The notes under the pieces were generated by a model that saw nothing but the letters and a program-made list of their open reading frames with translations, was not told where the DNA came from and ran no database searches. From Halohasta salina (lineage in GTDB: Archaea; Halobacteriota; Halobacteria; Halobacteriales; Haloferacaceae): 64,000 nt of DNA. Where the stretch lies: the NCBI RefSeq assembly GCF_024178165.1, contig NZ_JAMZIE010000008.1, positions 1 through 64,000 of the forward strand, in the 5' to 3' direction. The translations under genes and the position numbers were made by a program. Of this stretch, positions 25,786 through 34,670 are shown piece after piece. How positions within the stretch are numbered: position 1 is the stretch's first letter; each line of letters begins with the position of its first letter.

Positions 25786-27078
25786 ATGCACGATCCAGCA
25801 GTCCATCCCGACGACGACCTCCGGGCCCTCCGCCGTGATCTCCACCGCCACCCCGAGCCCGCGTGGTGTGAGTTCTACACCACTGCCCGACTGATCGAGG
25901 AACTCCGGGCCCGCGAGGTCGACATCCAGTACGGCCCCGCGATCCACGCTGCCGACCAGCGACTCAACGTCCCCGAGGCGTCGGTCCGAAACGAGTGGCT
26001 CGACCGCGCCCGCGAGGCCGGAGCCGACGCGGAGACGTTGGAGGAGATCGGCGAGAGCTTCACCGGCGCGGTCGCGGTCGCCGAACGCGGGCCGGGGCCG
26101 ACGATCGCACTGCGGGTCGACATCGACGCCCTGCCCATCACCGAATCCGAGGGCGACGACCACCAGCCAGTCAGCGAGGGGTTCCGCTCCGAGAACGAGG
26201 GCTACATGCACGCCTGCGGCCACGACGCCCACGCGACCATCGGGCTGGGCGTTCTCGATGCCGTCCTCGATAGCGACTTTGCGGGCACGTTCAAACTGAT
26301 CTTTCAGCCCAGCGAGGAACAGATCTCCGGCGGCAAGCCGATGGCCGAGTCCGGGATCCTCGACGACGTCGACTACCTACTGGCTCTCCACATCGGCCTC
26401 GATCACCCTTCCGGACAGGTCGTCGCCGGCATCGACGACTTCCTCGCCGTCACACAGTTCCGCGTCGACTTCGTAGGCAAGTCGGCCCACGCCGGGGGCC
26501 GCCCCGAGTCGGGGGCGAACGCGGTGCAGGCGATGGCGGCGGCGGTCCAGAACCTCCATGCGATCCCCCGCAACTCCGACGGCGCGACCCGGATCAACAC
26601 CGGGCTCGTCGGCGGTGGGACGGCCAACAACATCGTCCCCGAACACGCCTTCATCGACGGCGAGGTTCGCGGCGAGACGACCGAGTTGATGGCCTACATG
26701 TGGGACCACGCCCAGCGCGTCATCGACTCGGCGGCCGAGATGCACGACTGCGAGGCCGACATCCAGATGCTCGGCGAGGCCCCAAGCGCCGAAAGCGACC
26801 AGCGGTTGGTCGACATCGTCGGCGCGGTCGCCCGCGAGACGCCGGGCGTCGAAAGCGTCCTCGACCGCGACAGCCTCGGCGGCAGCGAGGACGCCACCTA
26901 CCTGATGCAGCACGTCCAGAACCACGGGGGGCTGGCGGCCTACGTCGGCGTCGGCACCGACCACCCCGGCGGCCACCACACCCCGACGTTCGACGTCGAC
27001 GAACGCGACATCGCGGTCGGGATCGACGTGCTGTCGGCGTCGATCCGCGAGATCGCGGCGAGCGATCCAAACAGGTAA
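25786..27078 (+). CDS. M20-family amidohydrolase
   Basis: This 430-residue metallo-hydrolase starts with the LRRDLHRHPEPAWCE motif typical of M20D (N-acyl-amino-acid amidohydrolase/AbgB-like) enzymes. The metal site is in HACGHDAHATIGLG near residue 142-153, including the Cys ligand, with PSEEQISGG further on. A dimerisation lid lies roughly between residues 220 and 330 (KSAHAGGRPESGANA). C-terminal DHPGGHHTPTFDVDE supplies the last ligands. It hydrolyses an N-acyl or aminoacyl amide; the substrate is unknown. An insertion near residue 45-85 is longer than in bacterial enzymes. Confidence 0.9.
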   Translation: MHDPAVHPDDDLRALRRDLHRHPEPAWCEFYTTARLIEELRAREVDIQYGPAIHAADQRLNVPEASVRNEWLDRAREAGADAETLEEIGESFTGAVAVAERGPGPTIALRVDIDALPITESEGDDHQPVSEGFRSENEGYMHACGHDAHATIGLGVLDAVLDSDFAGTFKLIFQPSEEQISGGKPMAESGILDDVDYLLALHIGLDHPSGQVVAGIDDFLAVTQFRVDFVGKSAHAGGRPESGANAVQAMAAAVQNLHAIPRNSDGATRINTGLVGGGTANNIVPEHAFIDGEVRGETTELMAYMWDHAQRVIDSAAEMHDCEADIQMLGEAPSAESDQRLVDIVGAVARETPGVESVLDRDSLGGSEDATYLMQHVQNHGGLAAYVGVGTDHPGGHHTPTFDVDERDIAVGIDVLSASIREIAASDPNR

Positions 27079-27142
27079 CGAGACAGTCGATCGATCCGAC
27101 CGGTACGAACAGGGAAGCGTGGTCGGCCCGAAGGGCAACCGA

Positions 27143-27673
27143 ATGTCCTCCATGGAGCGTCTGGAGTCGGCCGACTGGCTCACCCTGTCGGCCGACGAAC
27201 GAATCGAGTGGACCGGTCGACCCTCGCTGTTCACCATCGCGCCACAGTTGGGCCTCGCGGTCGCGGTCGGCGTCGGCGGCGCGCTCGTCGTTGGGGCGGT
27301 CGGCGCGGCCGTCGATGGGCCGCTGCCGGCGGTCATCCGGCTGCTGCCGCTACTCGGCGCGAGCGTGTTGCTGGCGGTCGTCCTGCTGCGGTGGTACCGG
27401 GTCCGGTACGTGATCACCACCACGCAGGTCTACATCAAGCGAGGGTTCCTCTCGCTGGACGTCGACCGGATCCGGATCGCCCGCATCCAGAACACGCAAC
27501 TCTCCCAGTCGCTGGTCGAGCGGCTGCTGGGCTACGGCGACGTGACCGCCTACACCGCGGGCAGCGACACGCTGAACATCGAGTTTCGGGCCGTCCCTAC
27601 CCCCGCGCGGGTCGACGAGACGCTGTCGCGGCTGTTGAGCCGCCCGGAAAACGAGCCCACGGGAGTCCTCTAG
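27143..27673 (+). CDS. Membrane-anchored bacterial-PH-domain protein
   Basis: Using the ATG at 27143 (MSSMERLESA), the protein has 176 residues; a GTG at 27119 is a longer option. Two membrane helices lie at about 35-60 and 62-82. They are followed by a bPH2/YdbS-like domain with the conserved YVITTTQVYIKRGFLSLDVD stretch. Next come RIARIQNTQLSQSLVERLLGYG and DTLNIEF, all typical of DUF304 proteins. Function of the family is poorly known. The RCK gene follows 50 bases downstream. Confidence 0.88.
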   Translation: MSSMERLESADWLTLSADERIEWTGRPSLFTIAPQLGLAVAVGVGGALVVGAVGAAVDGPLPAVIRLLPLLGASVLLAVVLLRWYRVRYVITTTQVYIKRGFLSLDVDRIRIARIQNTQLSQSLVERLLGYGDVTAYTAGSDTLNIEFRAVPTPARVDETLSRLLSRPENEPTGVL

Positions 27674-27723
27674 GGGGGCTGCCGGGGACACACCTTTTTG
27701 CGCTGGCCGGTTGTACTGTGTGT

Positions 27724-28383
27724 ATGAAACTCATTGTCGTTGGCTACGGTCGCGTCGGCTCCCGCACCGCCCGCGTGCTCGCCGAAGAGGGGTACGAGGT
27801 CGTCGTGGTCGACAACGACCCCCTCAAGGCCGAACGTGCCAGAAAACAGGGGCTAACGGTCGTCGAAGGCGACGGGACCGACGAGGCGGTGCTCCGGGAG
27901 GCCGGCATCGAAACTGCCGACGCTGTCGGCGGGATCACCGGCGACGTCGAGAGCAACCACACCATCTGCCAAATCGGCAACGAGTACGGCTGCCGGACGG
28001 TGATGCGGATCAGCGAGGACGTCCCCGCCGAACGCTACGAGACCTACCGTGCCGACAGCGACGAGGTGATCTACCCCCAGCGGCTCGGCGCAGCCGGGGC
28101 CAAAACCGCCCTGCTGGGCGGAAGCCTCAACGCCATCGGCGACCTGACCGAACAGCTCCAGTTGACGGTCGTCACCGCCGACGACGATGCCCCCGTGGTC
28201 GGCAGCCGGATCTCCGAGATCGAACTGCCGGAGACGGCCCGGCTCTACGCCCACGGGGCCGACGATGAACCGATGACGATCCCGCTGCCGACAACTACGG
28301 TCGCGGCCGGCGACCGACTGGCGCTCGTGGTCGACCCCGAAGCCGTCGACGAGGTCCGCTCGCGACTGCTCGGCGAGCAATGA
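27724..28383 (+). CDS. TrkA-type RCK (K+ channel/transport regulator) protein
   Basis: ATG 27724 gives 219 residues. The N-terminal RCK_N Rossmann domain has GYGRVGSRTA (GxGxxG) near residue 8 and the acidic VVVDNDP at the end of beta2, so it should bind NAD(H). The C-terminal RCK_C domain spans about 145-219. Such cytosolic proteins gate TrkH-type potassium transporters, central to salt-in osmoadaptation. No membrane partner is encoded beside it. Its TGA overlaps the next ATG by four bases. Confidence 0.92.
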   Translation: MKLIVVGYGRVGSRTARVLAEEGYEVVVVDNDPLKAERARKQGLTVVEGDGTDEAVLREAGIETADAVGGITGDVESNHTICQIGNEYGCRTVMRISEDVPAERYETYRADSDEVIYPQRLGAAGAKTALLGGSLNAIGDLTEQLQLTVVTADDDAPVVGSRISEIELPETARLYAHGADDEPMTIPLPTTTVAAGDRLALVVDPEAVDEVRSRLLGEQ

Positions 28384-28982
28384 GTTGGGCCGACTGCTTT
28401 GCGGCCGTCCCCGACGTCAGCGTCGACGAAATCCGCGAGGCGCTCGCGGCCCGCCGTGCAGCCGGCGACGCCGGAAGCGACGCCGACGAGGGGGCCGTTC
28501 GTGAGCCGGCCGAACCGAGTCCGACGCGGATCGTCGCCGACGCGGACGTGCTGGCGGCCGACGTCTGTCTCGACGGCGAGGCGAGAGGCGCACTCGAACC
28601 GGTCTACCGCCACTCGTGGACGACACTCGTCGCCAGCGACCCCCTGATCGAGGACGCCGCGGCGGTCATCGAGTCGGTCGCCGACCGGTCGCTGGCGGCC
28701 GACTGGCGCGACTGCATCGACGACTGGCGCGAGCCGGTCGACCAGCCGGCCGGCGATCACCCGGCAGTAGCCTCGGCCTACCGAGGTGGGGCGATGCATC
28801 TGCTGTCGTTCGACGAGGAGCTGACGGCCTCGGGAACGGGGGTGGCGCTCCACGAGCGGTTCCCGGTCAGCATCCGCCAGCCGGACGCCTTCACGCTGCT
28901 GTTCGACCCCGAGAGCCTGTATGCGTCCGAACGCACCGACGCGTATCCCGGTCCGGACCGCGGGCCGCGGGGCTCGACGTAG
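28380..28982 (+). CDS. Predicted PIN-like-fold protein (DUF7384-like)
   Basis: The 200-residue frame overlaps the RCK gene (ATGA). After a helical N terminus, TRIVADADVLAADVCLDG near residue 50 looks like the first PIN strand with Asp-x-Asp. Near residue 140, AMHLLSFDEELT resembles the later acidic strand of PIN nucleases. The overall order (acidic strand, helices, H..LL..D) fits a PIN-like domain. Activity is unproven and the central acidic residues are hard to place. Translational coupling to an RCK protein is notable. Confidence 0.65.
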   Translation: MSWADCFAAVPDVSVDEIREALAARRAAGDAGSDADEGAVREPAEPSPTRIVADADVLAADVCLDGEARGALEPVYRHSWTTLVASDPLIEDAAAVIESVADRSLAADWRDCIDDWREPVDQPAGDHPAVASAYRGGAMHLLSFDEELTASGTGVALHERFPVSIRQPDAFTLLFDPESLYASERTDAYPGPDRGPRGST

Positions 28983-29048
28983 CTGTACCACCCAAACGGC
29001 CGTTTGACCCTTGCGAGGCTCTTTTAAATCGAACGTCGTACTGACAGT

Positions 29049-29720
29049 ATGCGCCGACGAACGCTGCTGGCGGCGATCCCTGCGGGGGCGGTTTCGGTTG
29101 CAGGCTGTCTGTCGACCGGCTCCGAGGGAGCCGATTCCGAGTCGGCCGACGGCGACGACCGTCGCTACGAGGAGTGTAATCGCGAGATCGTCCCGTACGA
29201 CATGTTGCCCGACCCGATTCGGACGGAGGTCGACGCGGCCCGCGAGGACGGGTACGAAGCCGCCCGCATCTATCTGGCCGAGGCGATGGACATCGAGGGG
29301 TCGTACGTCTCGGTCGACGGCACCTACTACGACCCGTCGGTGACCGAGACGGACGACCGCAAGCGGCTGACACTCCGGGCGGTCGAACCCAAAGCGCTTC
29401 CGACGGAGCGGCCCGTCTACGTCGAACAACTCCGCGACGGCGAACGAACCATCACCGTCTCGCTCACCGCCGAAGACGGGACGACCCTCATCGATGCGAC
29501 GCGGGACCTCCACCCCGGCGGCGAGGTCGAGTTCGGTACGGTTCGACGTGTCGGGAGCCACGACCTCAGGGTCACAGTCGGCGACGAAGCCGAGGCCGAA
29601 CTCTCCGAGTCGGTCACGATCAACGAGTCGCGGTTCGATATCCGCGTCGTTATCGAGGACACGGAGAGCTACGTGACCGGAGCTGTCGCTGATATCGGTC
29701 GCTGTCAGTTCGACGAGTAG
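29049..29720 (+). CDS. Lipoprotein of unknown function
   Basis: The protein has 223 residues. It begins MRRRTLLAAIPAGAVSVAGC, a Tat-type signal with lipobox VAGC. The mature part starts with an acidic linker and a helical region (LPDPIRTEVDAAREDGYEAA). A beta-sandwich-like domain follows (RTITVSLTAEDGTTLIDAT, HDLRVTVGDEAEAE). It has a Cys pair (EECNRE near 40 and GRCQFDE at the end) that could form a disulfide. Exposed on the outer side of the membrane; ligand unknown. Confidence 0.78.
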   Translation: MRRRTLLAAIPAGAVSVAGCLSTGSEGADSESADGDDRRYEECNREIVPYDMLPDPIRTEVDAAREDGYEAARIYLAEAMDIEGSYVSVDGTYYDPSVTETDDRKRLTLRAVEPKALPTERPVYVEQLRDGERTITVSLTAEDGTTLIDATRDLHPGGEVEFGTVRRVGSHDLRVTVGDEAEAELSESVTINESRFDIRVVIEDTESYVTGAVADIGRCQFDE

Positions 29721-29742
29721 GCCGCGAGACGGCTGCGTCGAC

Positions 29743-30153
29743 CTAGAGGCCGACGTTCAGTGCGTAGGGCCACGGGACGCTGGCGGCGACGAGGAAGGCG
29801 ACGGCGGCGCCCGTCCCGTAGACGTTTTTGAGGAACTGGGTTAGCTCGGTCTGGACGTCCTCCTCTACGGCCCAGAAATCGTGCATCGTGACGCCAGAGG
29901 CCAGCAGGAAGACGGCGAGCGCGCCCGCGCCGATCGTGGGGTAGATCCCGGCGACAACCGAGAGCCCGCCGAAGACCAGCAGCCCGCCGCTCAGTAGCAC
30001 CGAGGCCCGTGGGGCTGGCAGCCCTTTGAACTCGGCGTAGCCCGCCATCGAGTCGGTGTCGGTGAAGTGGTTCAGACCGGTAAAAGCGAGGACGCCGCCG
30101 AACAGCAGCCGCGCGAGCAAAAACAGTTCGCCCGCGCCTGCAGCGTCCAACAT
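29743..30153 (-). CDS. DoxX-family membrane protein
   Basis: This 136-residue protein has four hydrophobic helices, approximately 10-28, 48-68, 72-92 and 112-132. It carries the DoxX features LLFGGVLAFTGLNHFTD and GSVLLSGGLLV-type helix (ASVLLSGGLLVFGG). DoxX proteins are associated with quinone or thiosulfate redox functions in some organisms, but most haloarchaeal copies are uncharacterised. A near-palindrome lies about 50 bases upstream of its start. Confidence 0.85.
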   Translation of the reverse strand: MLDAAGAGELFLLARLLFGGVLAFTGLNHFTDTDSMAGYAEFKGLPAPRASVLLSGGLLVFGGLSVVAGIYPTIGAGALAVFLLASGVTMHDFWAVEEDVQTELTQFLKNVYGTGAAVAFLVAASVPWPYALNVGL

Positions 30154-30203
30154 CAGGCACTCACCGCCGAAAATGTCGTGTTTACGATGCGATTCTGCCC
30201 GGT

Positions 30204-30220
30204 TGTAGTACGATAGTACA
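30204..30220. promoter_or_regulatory. Near-palindrome upstream of doxX, possible operator
   Basis: TGTAGTACGATAGTACA reads as a 17-base interrupted palindrome (TGTA.TA...TA.TACA), 51-67 bases before the doxX ATG and just upstream of a plausible TATA element (minus strand CGTAAAC near 30183). The location suits an activator or repressor site. No regulator gene is adjacent, so this is speculative. Confidence 0.35.
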
Positions 30221-30324
30221 TCGTGCGTCGACCGTTAGGCAGCCACTAATATATCGTTTCCCGGACATAAATGCCACCAGCTTACCCTTGTGTCACCGAC
30301 TCAGAGGCGAAAAACCGTGGAAGA

Positions 30325-30906
30325 TTACTGTCGGTCGTGCCACTCGGCGAACGACGCCAACGCGCGGCCGCGATGGGAAAGTTCGTTTTTTGCCTCGGAG
30401 CTACGTTCGGCGAACGTCGACCCGTCGTGTTCGAAGATAGGGTCGTAGCCGAAGCCGCCGTCGCCCCGCGGTGCGACGATCGTCCCCGCGACGTCGCCGA
30501 CAAACAGCCGCACCGGGAGCTCGCCGTCATCGACTCGCCCTGGCCCCGTCGGGTCGTCGACAGCGCCACCGTCGCAGTAGGCCATCACACACCGGAAGGC
30601 AGCGCTCCGGTCCTCGACAGTTTGGGCGAGTTCCCAGACGGTCTCGACGCCGAGGGTGTCCTCGACGTACGCGGAGTAAGGGCCCGGAAAGCCGTCGAAG
30701 GCGTCCAGAAACAGTCCCGAATCGTCGACGACGACCGGTTCGCCGACCTCACGGTAGGCCTCGCGGGCCCCTGCGGCGGCGATCGGCTCCAACGAAGCGT
30801 GCTGGATCTCGGTGTAGTCGTAGTCGTAGTCGGTGATCGTTTCGTCGCCGAGATACTGGCGGGCCTCCCGGAGTTTGCCGGGATTGGTCGTCACGTAGTG
30901 GAGCAT
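30325..30906 (-). CDS. HAM1/RdgB-type XTP/dITP pyrophosphatase
   Basis: A 193-residue house-cleaning nucleotidase. The substrate-binding TTNPGKLREA is at residues 6-15, the catalytic acidic loop is VVVDDSGLFLDAFDGFPGPY near residue 58, GDGGFGYDPIF is near residue 150, and KNELSHRGRAL is at the C terminus. It hydrolyses non-canonical purine nucleoside triphosphates to monophosphates, protecting nucleic acids. It is the tail of a long minus-strand gene series. Confidence 0.95.
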   Translation of the reverse strand: MLHYVTTNPGKLREARQYLGDETITDYDYDYTEIQHASLEPIAAAGAREAYREVGEPVVVDDSGLFLDAFDGFPGPYSAYVEDTLGVETVWELAQTVEDRSAAFRCVMAYCDGGAVDDPTGPGRVDDGELPVRLFVGDVAGTIVAPRGDGGFGYDPIFEHDGSTFAERSSEAKNELSHRGRALASFAEWHDRQ

Positions 30907-30971
30907 ACGCGTCGGTTCGACCGGCGGGCCAAAGCGCCGTCGGTTCGGCGACCCGACGCGCGTCTCGCGGC

Positions 30972-31256
30972 TCAGTCGTCGACGATGACCTCGACGGGCT
31001 CGTCGGCCTCGGAGACGTCCTCGGCGTCGTCTTCGGAGCCCGAAGAACGCTCCTGGTAGTAGAGTCCGCCGGCGACCAGCAGGACGACCAGCGACCGCCA
31101 GTTGGCGAGGTTCAGCGTGTAGCCGACGCCGAACGGTTTCTTCACGAGCATCCCCTTGCCGGGCTGCCAGTAGGCCGACAGCATGCGGCCGATCGAGGGC
31201 CGCTCGAAGTTGTACGGAATGCCGAAGATCTGACCGGTGTCGGATTTGTCTGCCAT
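30972..31256 (-). CDS. DUF5808-family membrane protein
   Basis: This 94-residue protein has the DUF5808 pattern: GQIFGIPYNFERPSIGRML, a Trp/Pro/Gly stretch with KKPFGVGYTLNLAN, then one hydrophobic helix (RSLVVLLVAGGLYY), and a very acidic tail. In other proteins this domain accompanies membrane segments; here it is a stand-alone version. Role unknown. Confidence 0.85.
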   Translation of the reverse strand: MADKSDTGQIFGIPYNFERPSIGRMLSAYWQPGKGMLVKKPFGVGYTLNLANWRSLVVLLVAGGLYYQERSSGSEDDAEDVSEADEPVEVIVDD

Positions 31257-31297
31257 ACTACCCCTAACAGGCTTTGGCGTAATGAAAATTCGCCTTC

Positions 31298-34204
31298 TCA
31301 GGCCGGCGGCTCGTTGTCGACCGCGTCCGTCTCGTCGCTCGTCCCGTCGCCCGCGTCGTCGACCCCGCCTGCCTCGGCTTCCCCGCCCTCGCTATCGGTC
31401 GGCCCGTCTTCGGCGTCGACCCCCTCGTCGTGGCTCCGACGTTCGATCTCGCCGGTCTTCGAGAGCACGCCCGCCTCGCGGTCGTACGCGACCCCGGTGA
31501 GGTTGTAGGCGGCGACTTCGAGGAGGTCGGGGGAAAGCTGGTTGGCGTCGACCTGTCCCCGGTCGTCGAGAACGGTCCGGAGGCGGTCTTCGAGCGCGGC
31601 GAAGCCGTCGACCGCCGCCGCCCGCCGCTCGGCGGTGTCGGCGGCCTCGGCCACCGCCGTCGCCCGGTCGGCCCACGTCTCCGCGAGGGTATCGATCCCC
31701 TCGGCGGTCGGCAGCGTCGTCACCGAGGCGTCCTTGAGGATCGCCGGCGGCTCGTCGAACGCCGGCGGGACCGCGACCTCGCTGGCGTCGATCCGGCGGC
31801 TGTGCTCGCTGGCCGCCGTGACCGCCGTCGACAGCGCGTCGGTCGACAGCTTCGAGAGCCACTCCCGGAGGGCCCCGACGTCGGGCTCGGTGTAGATGGG
31901 ATCGAGACTCGACAGCGCCATCTCCGCGGCCCCGAGCAGATCGGGGTAGGGCTCGCCAGCCACCTCGAGCACCGGGTGGTCGGCCGCCTCGCCGACGAAC
32001 TCCCAGACGCCGACGAAGCCGGGATCACAGAACGTCCGCCGGAGCCGTCGGCTGACGGGAGCGACCTCCGGGGCCCGGTTGTCGGTCGTCTCGGGGACCG
32101 ACAGCGGCGGCCGCTCGTCGACCGCCTCGGGGGAGGGGTCGTCGGCCAGCTTGGCGACCGCGACCTCCGCGTCCAGCAGTCGGCGGGCGAGTTCGCCGAG
32201 TCCGGCGGTCCCCGCGCGGTTGCCGAGAACGTTCAGCCGGTCGGCGACCCGCTCGTAGTGGTCCGCGGCGGCCTCGGGATTGCCCGCTTCGACCATCCCG
32301 TCGGCCGTCGAGAGATGCCGGCGGAGTCGGGCGACCGACCGGCCGATCTCGGCGTGCTGGTAACGGTCGTCGGCGAGATCGACCGGCGGTACCGTCGCGT
32401 CGATCCGGGTCCGAGTCTCCCGGAGCGTCCGCAGCGTCCGGATGATCGTCCGCCGGGCGTCGGTGTCGACGGTCGGCGGGGGCTGGGCGCCGTAGAGGTC
32501 TTCGACGGCGGCGATCACCACCGCCGCGGTGTCGTGACAGACGGCTTCGAGGGCGGTGGCGATCCGGTCGGCTTCGGCGGCGTAGGTCGACGCGTCGGCC
32601 TCGACCGTCCGGTCGCCGTCGGTCGTCGCCGGCTCGTCGTCGGGGGCCGCGCGCTCGGCGGTCGCAGTCTTGGCGGCGTCAGTGGCGACGTCGTAGGCCC
32701 GGCGGTAGGCCTCGATCGCCCCGACGTAGGCCGTCAGCGCGCGCTGGTAGTTGCCGTCTTCGAGCGCCCCGTCGCCGGCCTGCACCGAGTACCAGCCGTC
32801 GGCCGCCGCCGCCCGGATCGTCGACAGCGCGGTGTCGAACCCTTCGCTTTCCTCGCCGATGAGGCGTTCGAGCATCTGCTGGATGTACTGGTACTGGTCG
32901 AGGTCATCGGGGTCCTCGGGCGGCGGCTCCTCGGCCAGCAACTGGTCGAGCCGGGCCAGCAGCGGGGCCAGCGCGTCCAACAGTCCCTCGCCGGTCTCCC
33001 GCCGGCCGCGGACGATCGCTGCGGCGACCGACCCGATCGTCGGCGCGGCGAGTTCGAGGGCGGCGTCGACCCGCGAGCGGGCGGTCTCGGGATCGTCCTC
33101 GCGGCCCGCCTCCTCGGCGGCCGACAGCTGGAGGGCTGCCCCGGCGGTCAGCCCCTCGCGGACGACCGCGCCTTTGAACCGGCCCCAGAAGGCCTCCATC
33201 CGTCCGGTGAGTTCCGGTCCGCCGTCGGTCAGTGTTTCGAGCCGCTCGGCGGCCTCGATCACCAGCCCGTGGTCGGCCACCCGGTCGGCCGCGCGGTTGA
33301 CAAGGTCGCTGGCGGCCGCCAGCGACCCCTCCTCGCCTGCGGCGGCTGCGGGCTCTTCCTCGCTTCGCGCTTCGTCGGCCGACTCCTCGGGGTCGCGCCG
33401 GGACCCCCCCTGTCGACGCTCCAACCATCCCCGGATCCGGCTGCCGAGCTGTGAGACCCGCTCGACGTACCGGTCGCGGAGCGCGACGAGCCGGTCGGCG
33501 TGGCCCGCCGCGAGCGTCGTGAGCCCGAGGCTGAGCAGCCCGCCGCCGGCGAGCCCGACCGGGAAGCCGGCCGGCCCCCCGTAGCCGAACAGCGCCACCG
33601 CCCGCGAGCCGAACGGGACCGTGATCGCCAGCAACGCGATCACCGTCGCCTCGACCCCGAACCGGGTGGCCACACTCATCGAGTCGTCGGCCGCTCGGGC
33701 CGACCCGGCCCGGAACAGCGCCGCGACTCGGCCGGACAGCGGGATGACAACGCCGGCGGCCAGCCCGGCGACCAACAGCGCCAGAAACAGCACCGCGTCG
33801 TCGACGATCAACAGCCCGACCCCGCCGCCGACGACGGCGAGGCCGAGGCCGCCGACGGCGGCGAACGAACCGAGTTCGTCGAGCGAGACCCCGCTCACCA
33901 GCAGCCACGTGGCGAGGATTCCGACGGCGTACCCCAGCGCCGCCGTCGAGATCGCCGGCAGCCACCGGGTGGCCACGACCGTGATCGAGACGGTCGAGAC
34001 GATCACGCCCGTCGAAAGCGTGACGGCTGCGGTCGGCAGCCGGACCCCCGAGAGGCGGGTGGTGGCGGTGTAGAGCCCGCAGACGGCGACCCCCGCCAGC
34101 AGCCCGAGGGCGACGGTCGTGTAGGCGATCATCGTGATCCAGACCGCCGTCGCCGCCAGCCCGCCGATGACGACCCAGACGGCCCCTTCGATGCGCCCGG
34201 TCAT
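31298..34204 (-). CDS. Large membrane-anchored helical protein, function unknown
   Basis: The 968-residue protein has about seven or eight hydrophobic helices in residues 5-240. A long, almost entirely helical and acidic cytoplasmic region follows, beginning after LVALRDRYVERVSQLGSRIR. Two stretches look TPR-like: GALEDGNYQRALTAYVGAIE near residue 490 and GMVEAGNPEAAADHYERVAD near residue 640. The last 60 residues are Asp/Glu/Gly-rich. I recognise no catalytic domain. It starts one base after the stop of the upstream lipoprotein gene on the same strand, so it is in an operon with it. A scaffold or envelope-linked role is a guess. Confidence 0.7.
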   Translation of the reverse strand: MTGRIEGAVWVVIGGLAATAVWITMIAYTTVALGLLAGVAVCGLYTATTRLSGVRLPTAAVTLSTGVIVSTVSITVVATRWLPAISTAALGYAVGILATWLLVSGVSLDELGSFAAVGGLGLAVVGGGVGLLIVDDAVLFLALLVAGLAAGVVIPLSGRVAALFRAGSARAADDSMSVATRFGVEATVIALLAITVPFGSRAVALFGYGGPAGFPVGLAGGGLLSLGLTTLAAGHADRLVALRDRYVERVSQLGSRIRGWLERRQGGSRRDPEESADEARSEEEPAAAAGEEGSLAAASDLVNRAADRVADHGLVIEAAERLETLTDGGPELTGRMEAFWGRFKGAVVREGLTAGAALQLSAAEEAGREDDPETARSRVDAALELAAPTIGSVAAAIVRGRRETGEGLLDALAPLLARLDQLLAEEPPPEDPDDLDQYQYIQQMLERLIGEESEGFDTALSTIRAAAADGWYSVQAGDGALEDGNYQRALTAYVGAIEAYRRAYDVATDAAKTATAERAAPDDEPATTDGDRTVEADASTYAAEADRIATALEAVCHDTAAVVIAAVEDLYGAQPPPTVDTDARRTIIRTLRTLRETRTRIDATVPPVDLADDRYQHAEIGRSVARLRRHLSTADGMVEAGNPEAAADHYERVADRLNVLGNRAGTAGLGELARRLLDAEVAVAKLADDPSPEAVDERPPLSVPETTDNRAPEVAPVSRRLRRTFCDPGFVGVWEFVGEAADHPVLEVAGEPYPDLLGAAEMALSSLDPIYTEPDVGALREWLSKLSTDALSTAVTAASEHSRRIDASEVAVPPAFDEPPAILKDASVTTLPTAEGIDTLAETWADRATAVAEAADTAERRAAAVDGFAALEDRLRTVLDDRGQVDANQLSPDLLEVAAYNLTGVAYDREAGVLSKTGEIERRSHDEGVDAEDGPTDSEGGEAEAGGVDDAGDGTSDETDAVDNEPPA

Positions 34205-34205
34205 A

Positions 34206-34607
34206 CTAGAAGACGTCCGTACACCAGCCCCGGTAGACCGCGACCAGTAGCTTCCACTGGCCGCTGTCCGCGTTCGACTCGTTGCGGGTCACCACGGCGT
34301 ACCGTCCCGGTTCGTCGACCTCGATGATCTCTTCGAGTCGGTCTACGTCCTGCCGCCGGAACACGGGTTCGTCGGCTCCGTCGAAGACACCGACCGCCGC
34401 CGCCGGGCCGTCGAGCCGGCGGAACTGGAGATAGAGCCGCTGGCCGGCCGCGACCTCGGCGTCGTAGACGCGCATCTCGCCGGCGGCGACGCGCTCGGTG
34501 CCGTCGAAGACGCTCCGACACTCGCCCCCGCCGACACAGCCGGCGAGGGCTGCGGTGCCGGCCGTAGCGGTAAGCAGCGAACGACGGGAGACTAAACGAC
34601 GGCGCAT
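34206..34607 (-). CDS. Tat-exported lipoprotein, small
   Basis: The 133-residue protein has a twin-arginine signal (SRRSLLTATAG) and lipobox LAGC near residue 24. The mature part is a small beta domain (MRVYDAEVAAGQRLYLQFRR, GRYAVVTRNES). It has Cys near residue 29 and close to the C terminus (GWCTDVF) that may form a disulfide. Its stop is one base before the start of the 968-residue membrane protein, so the two products may act together at the envelope. Confidence 0.78.
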   Translation of the reverse strand: MRRRLVSRRSLLTATAGTAALAGCVGGGECRSVFDGTERVAAGEMRVYDAEVAAGQRLYLQFRRLDGPAAAVGVFDGADEPVFRRQDVDRLEEIIEVDEPGRYAVVTRNESNADSGQWKLLVAVYRGWCTDVF

Positions 34608-34670
34608 ACCGACTCACGACGGCCGACCGACTTAACCCTCCGACATCCAACAATCAGTTCTGATACTCGA

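Noticed and set aside
30245-31059. TATA-like TAATATATCG followed by a 262-codon open frame
   Set aside because: The frame is exactly antisense to HAM1 and its protein is Arg/Val-rich with no motif, typical of shadow frames in GC-rich DNA. An antisense transcript cannot be excluded.
31430-33454. 674-codon plus-strand open frame
   Set aside because: Shadow of the 968-residue membrane protein; Arg/Gly-rich and lacking hydrophobic organisation.
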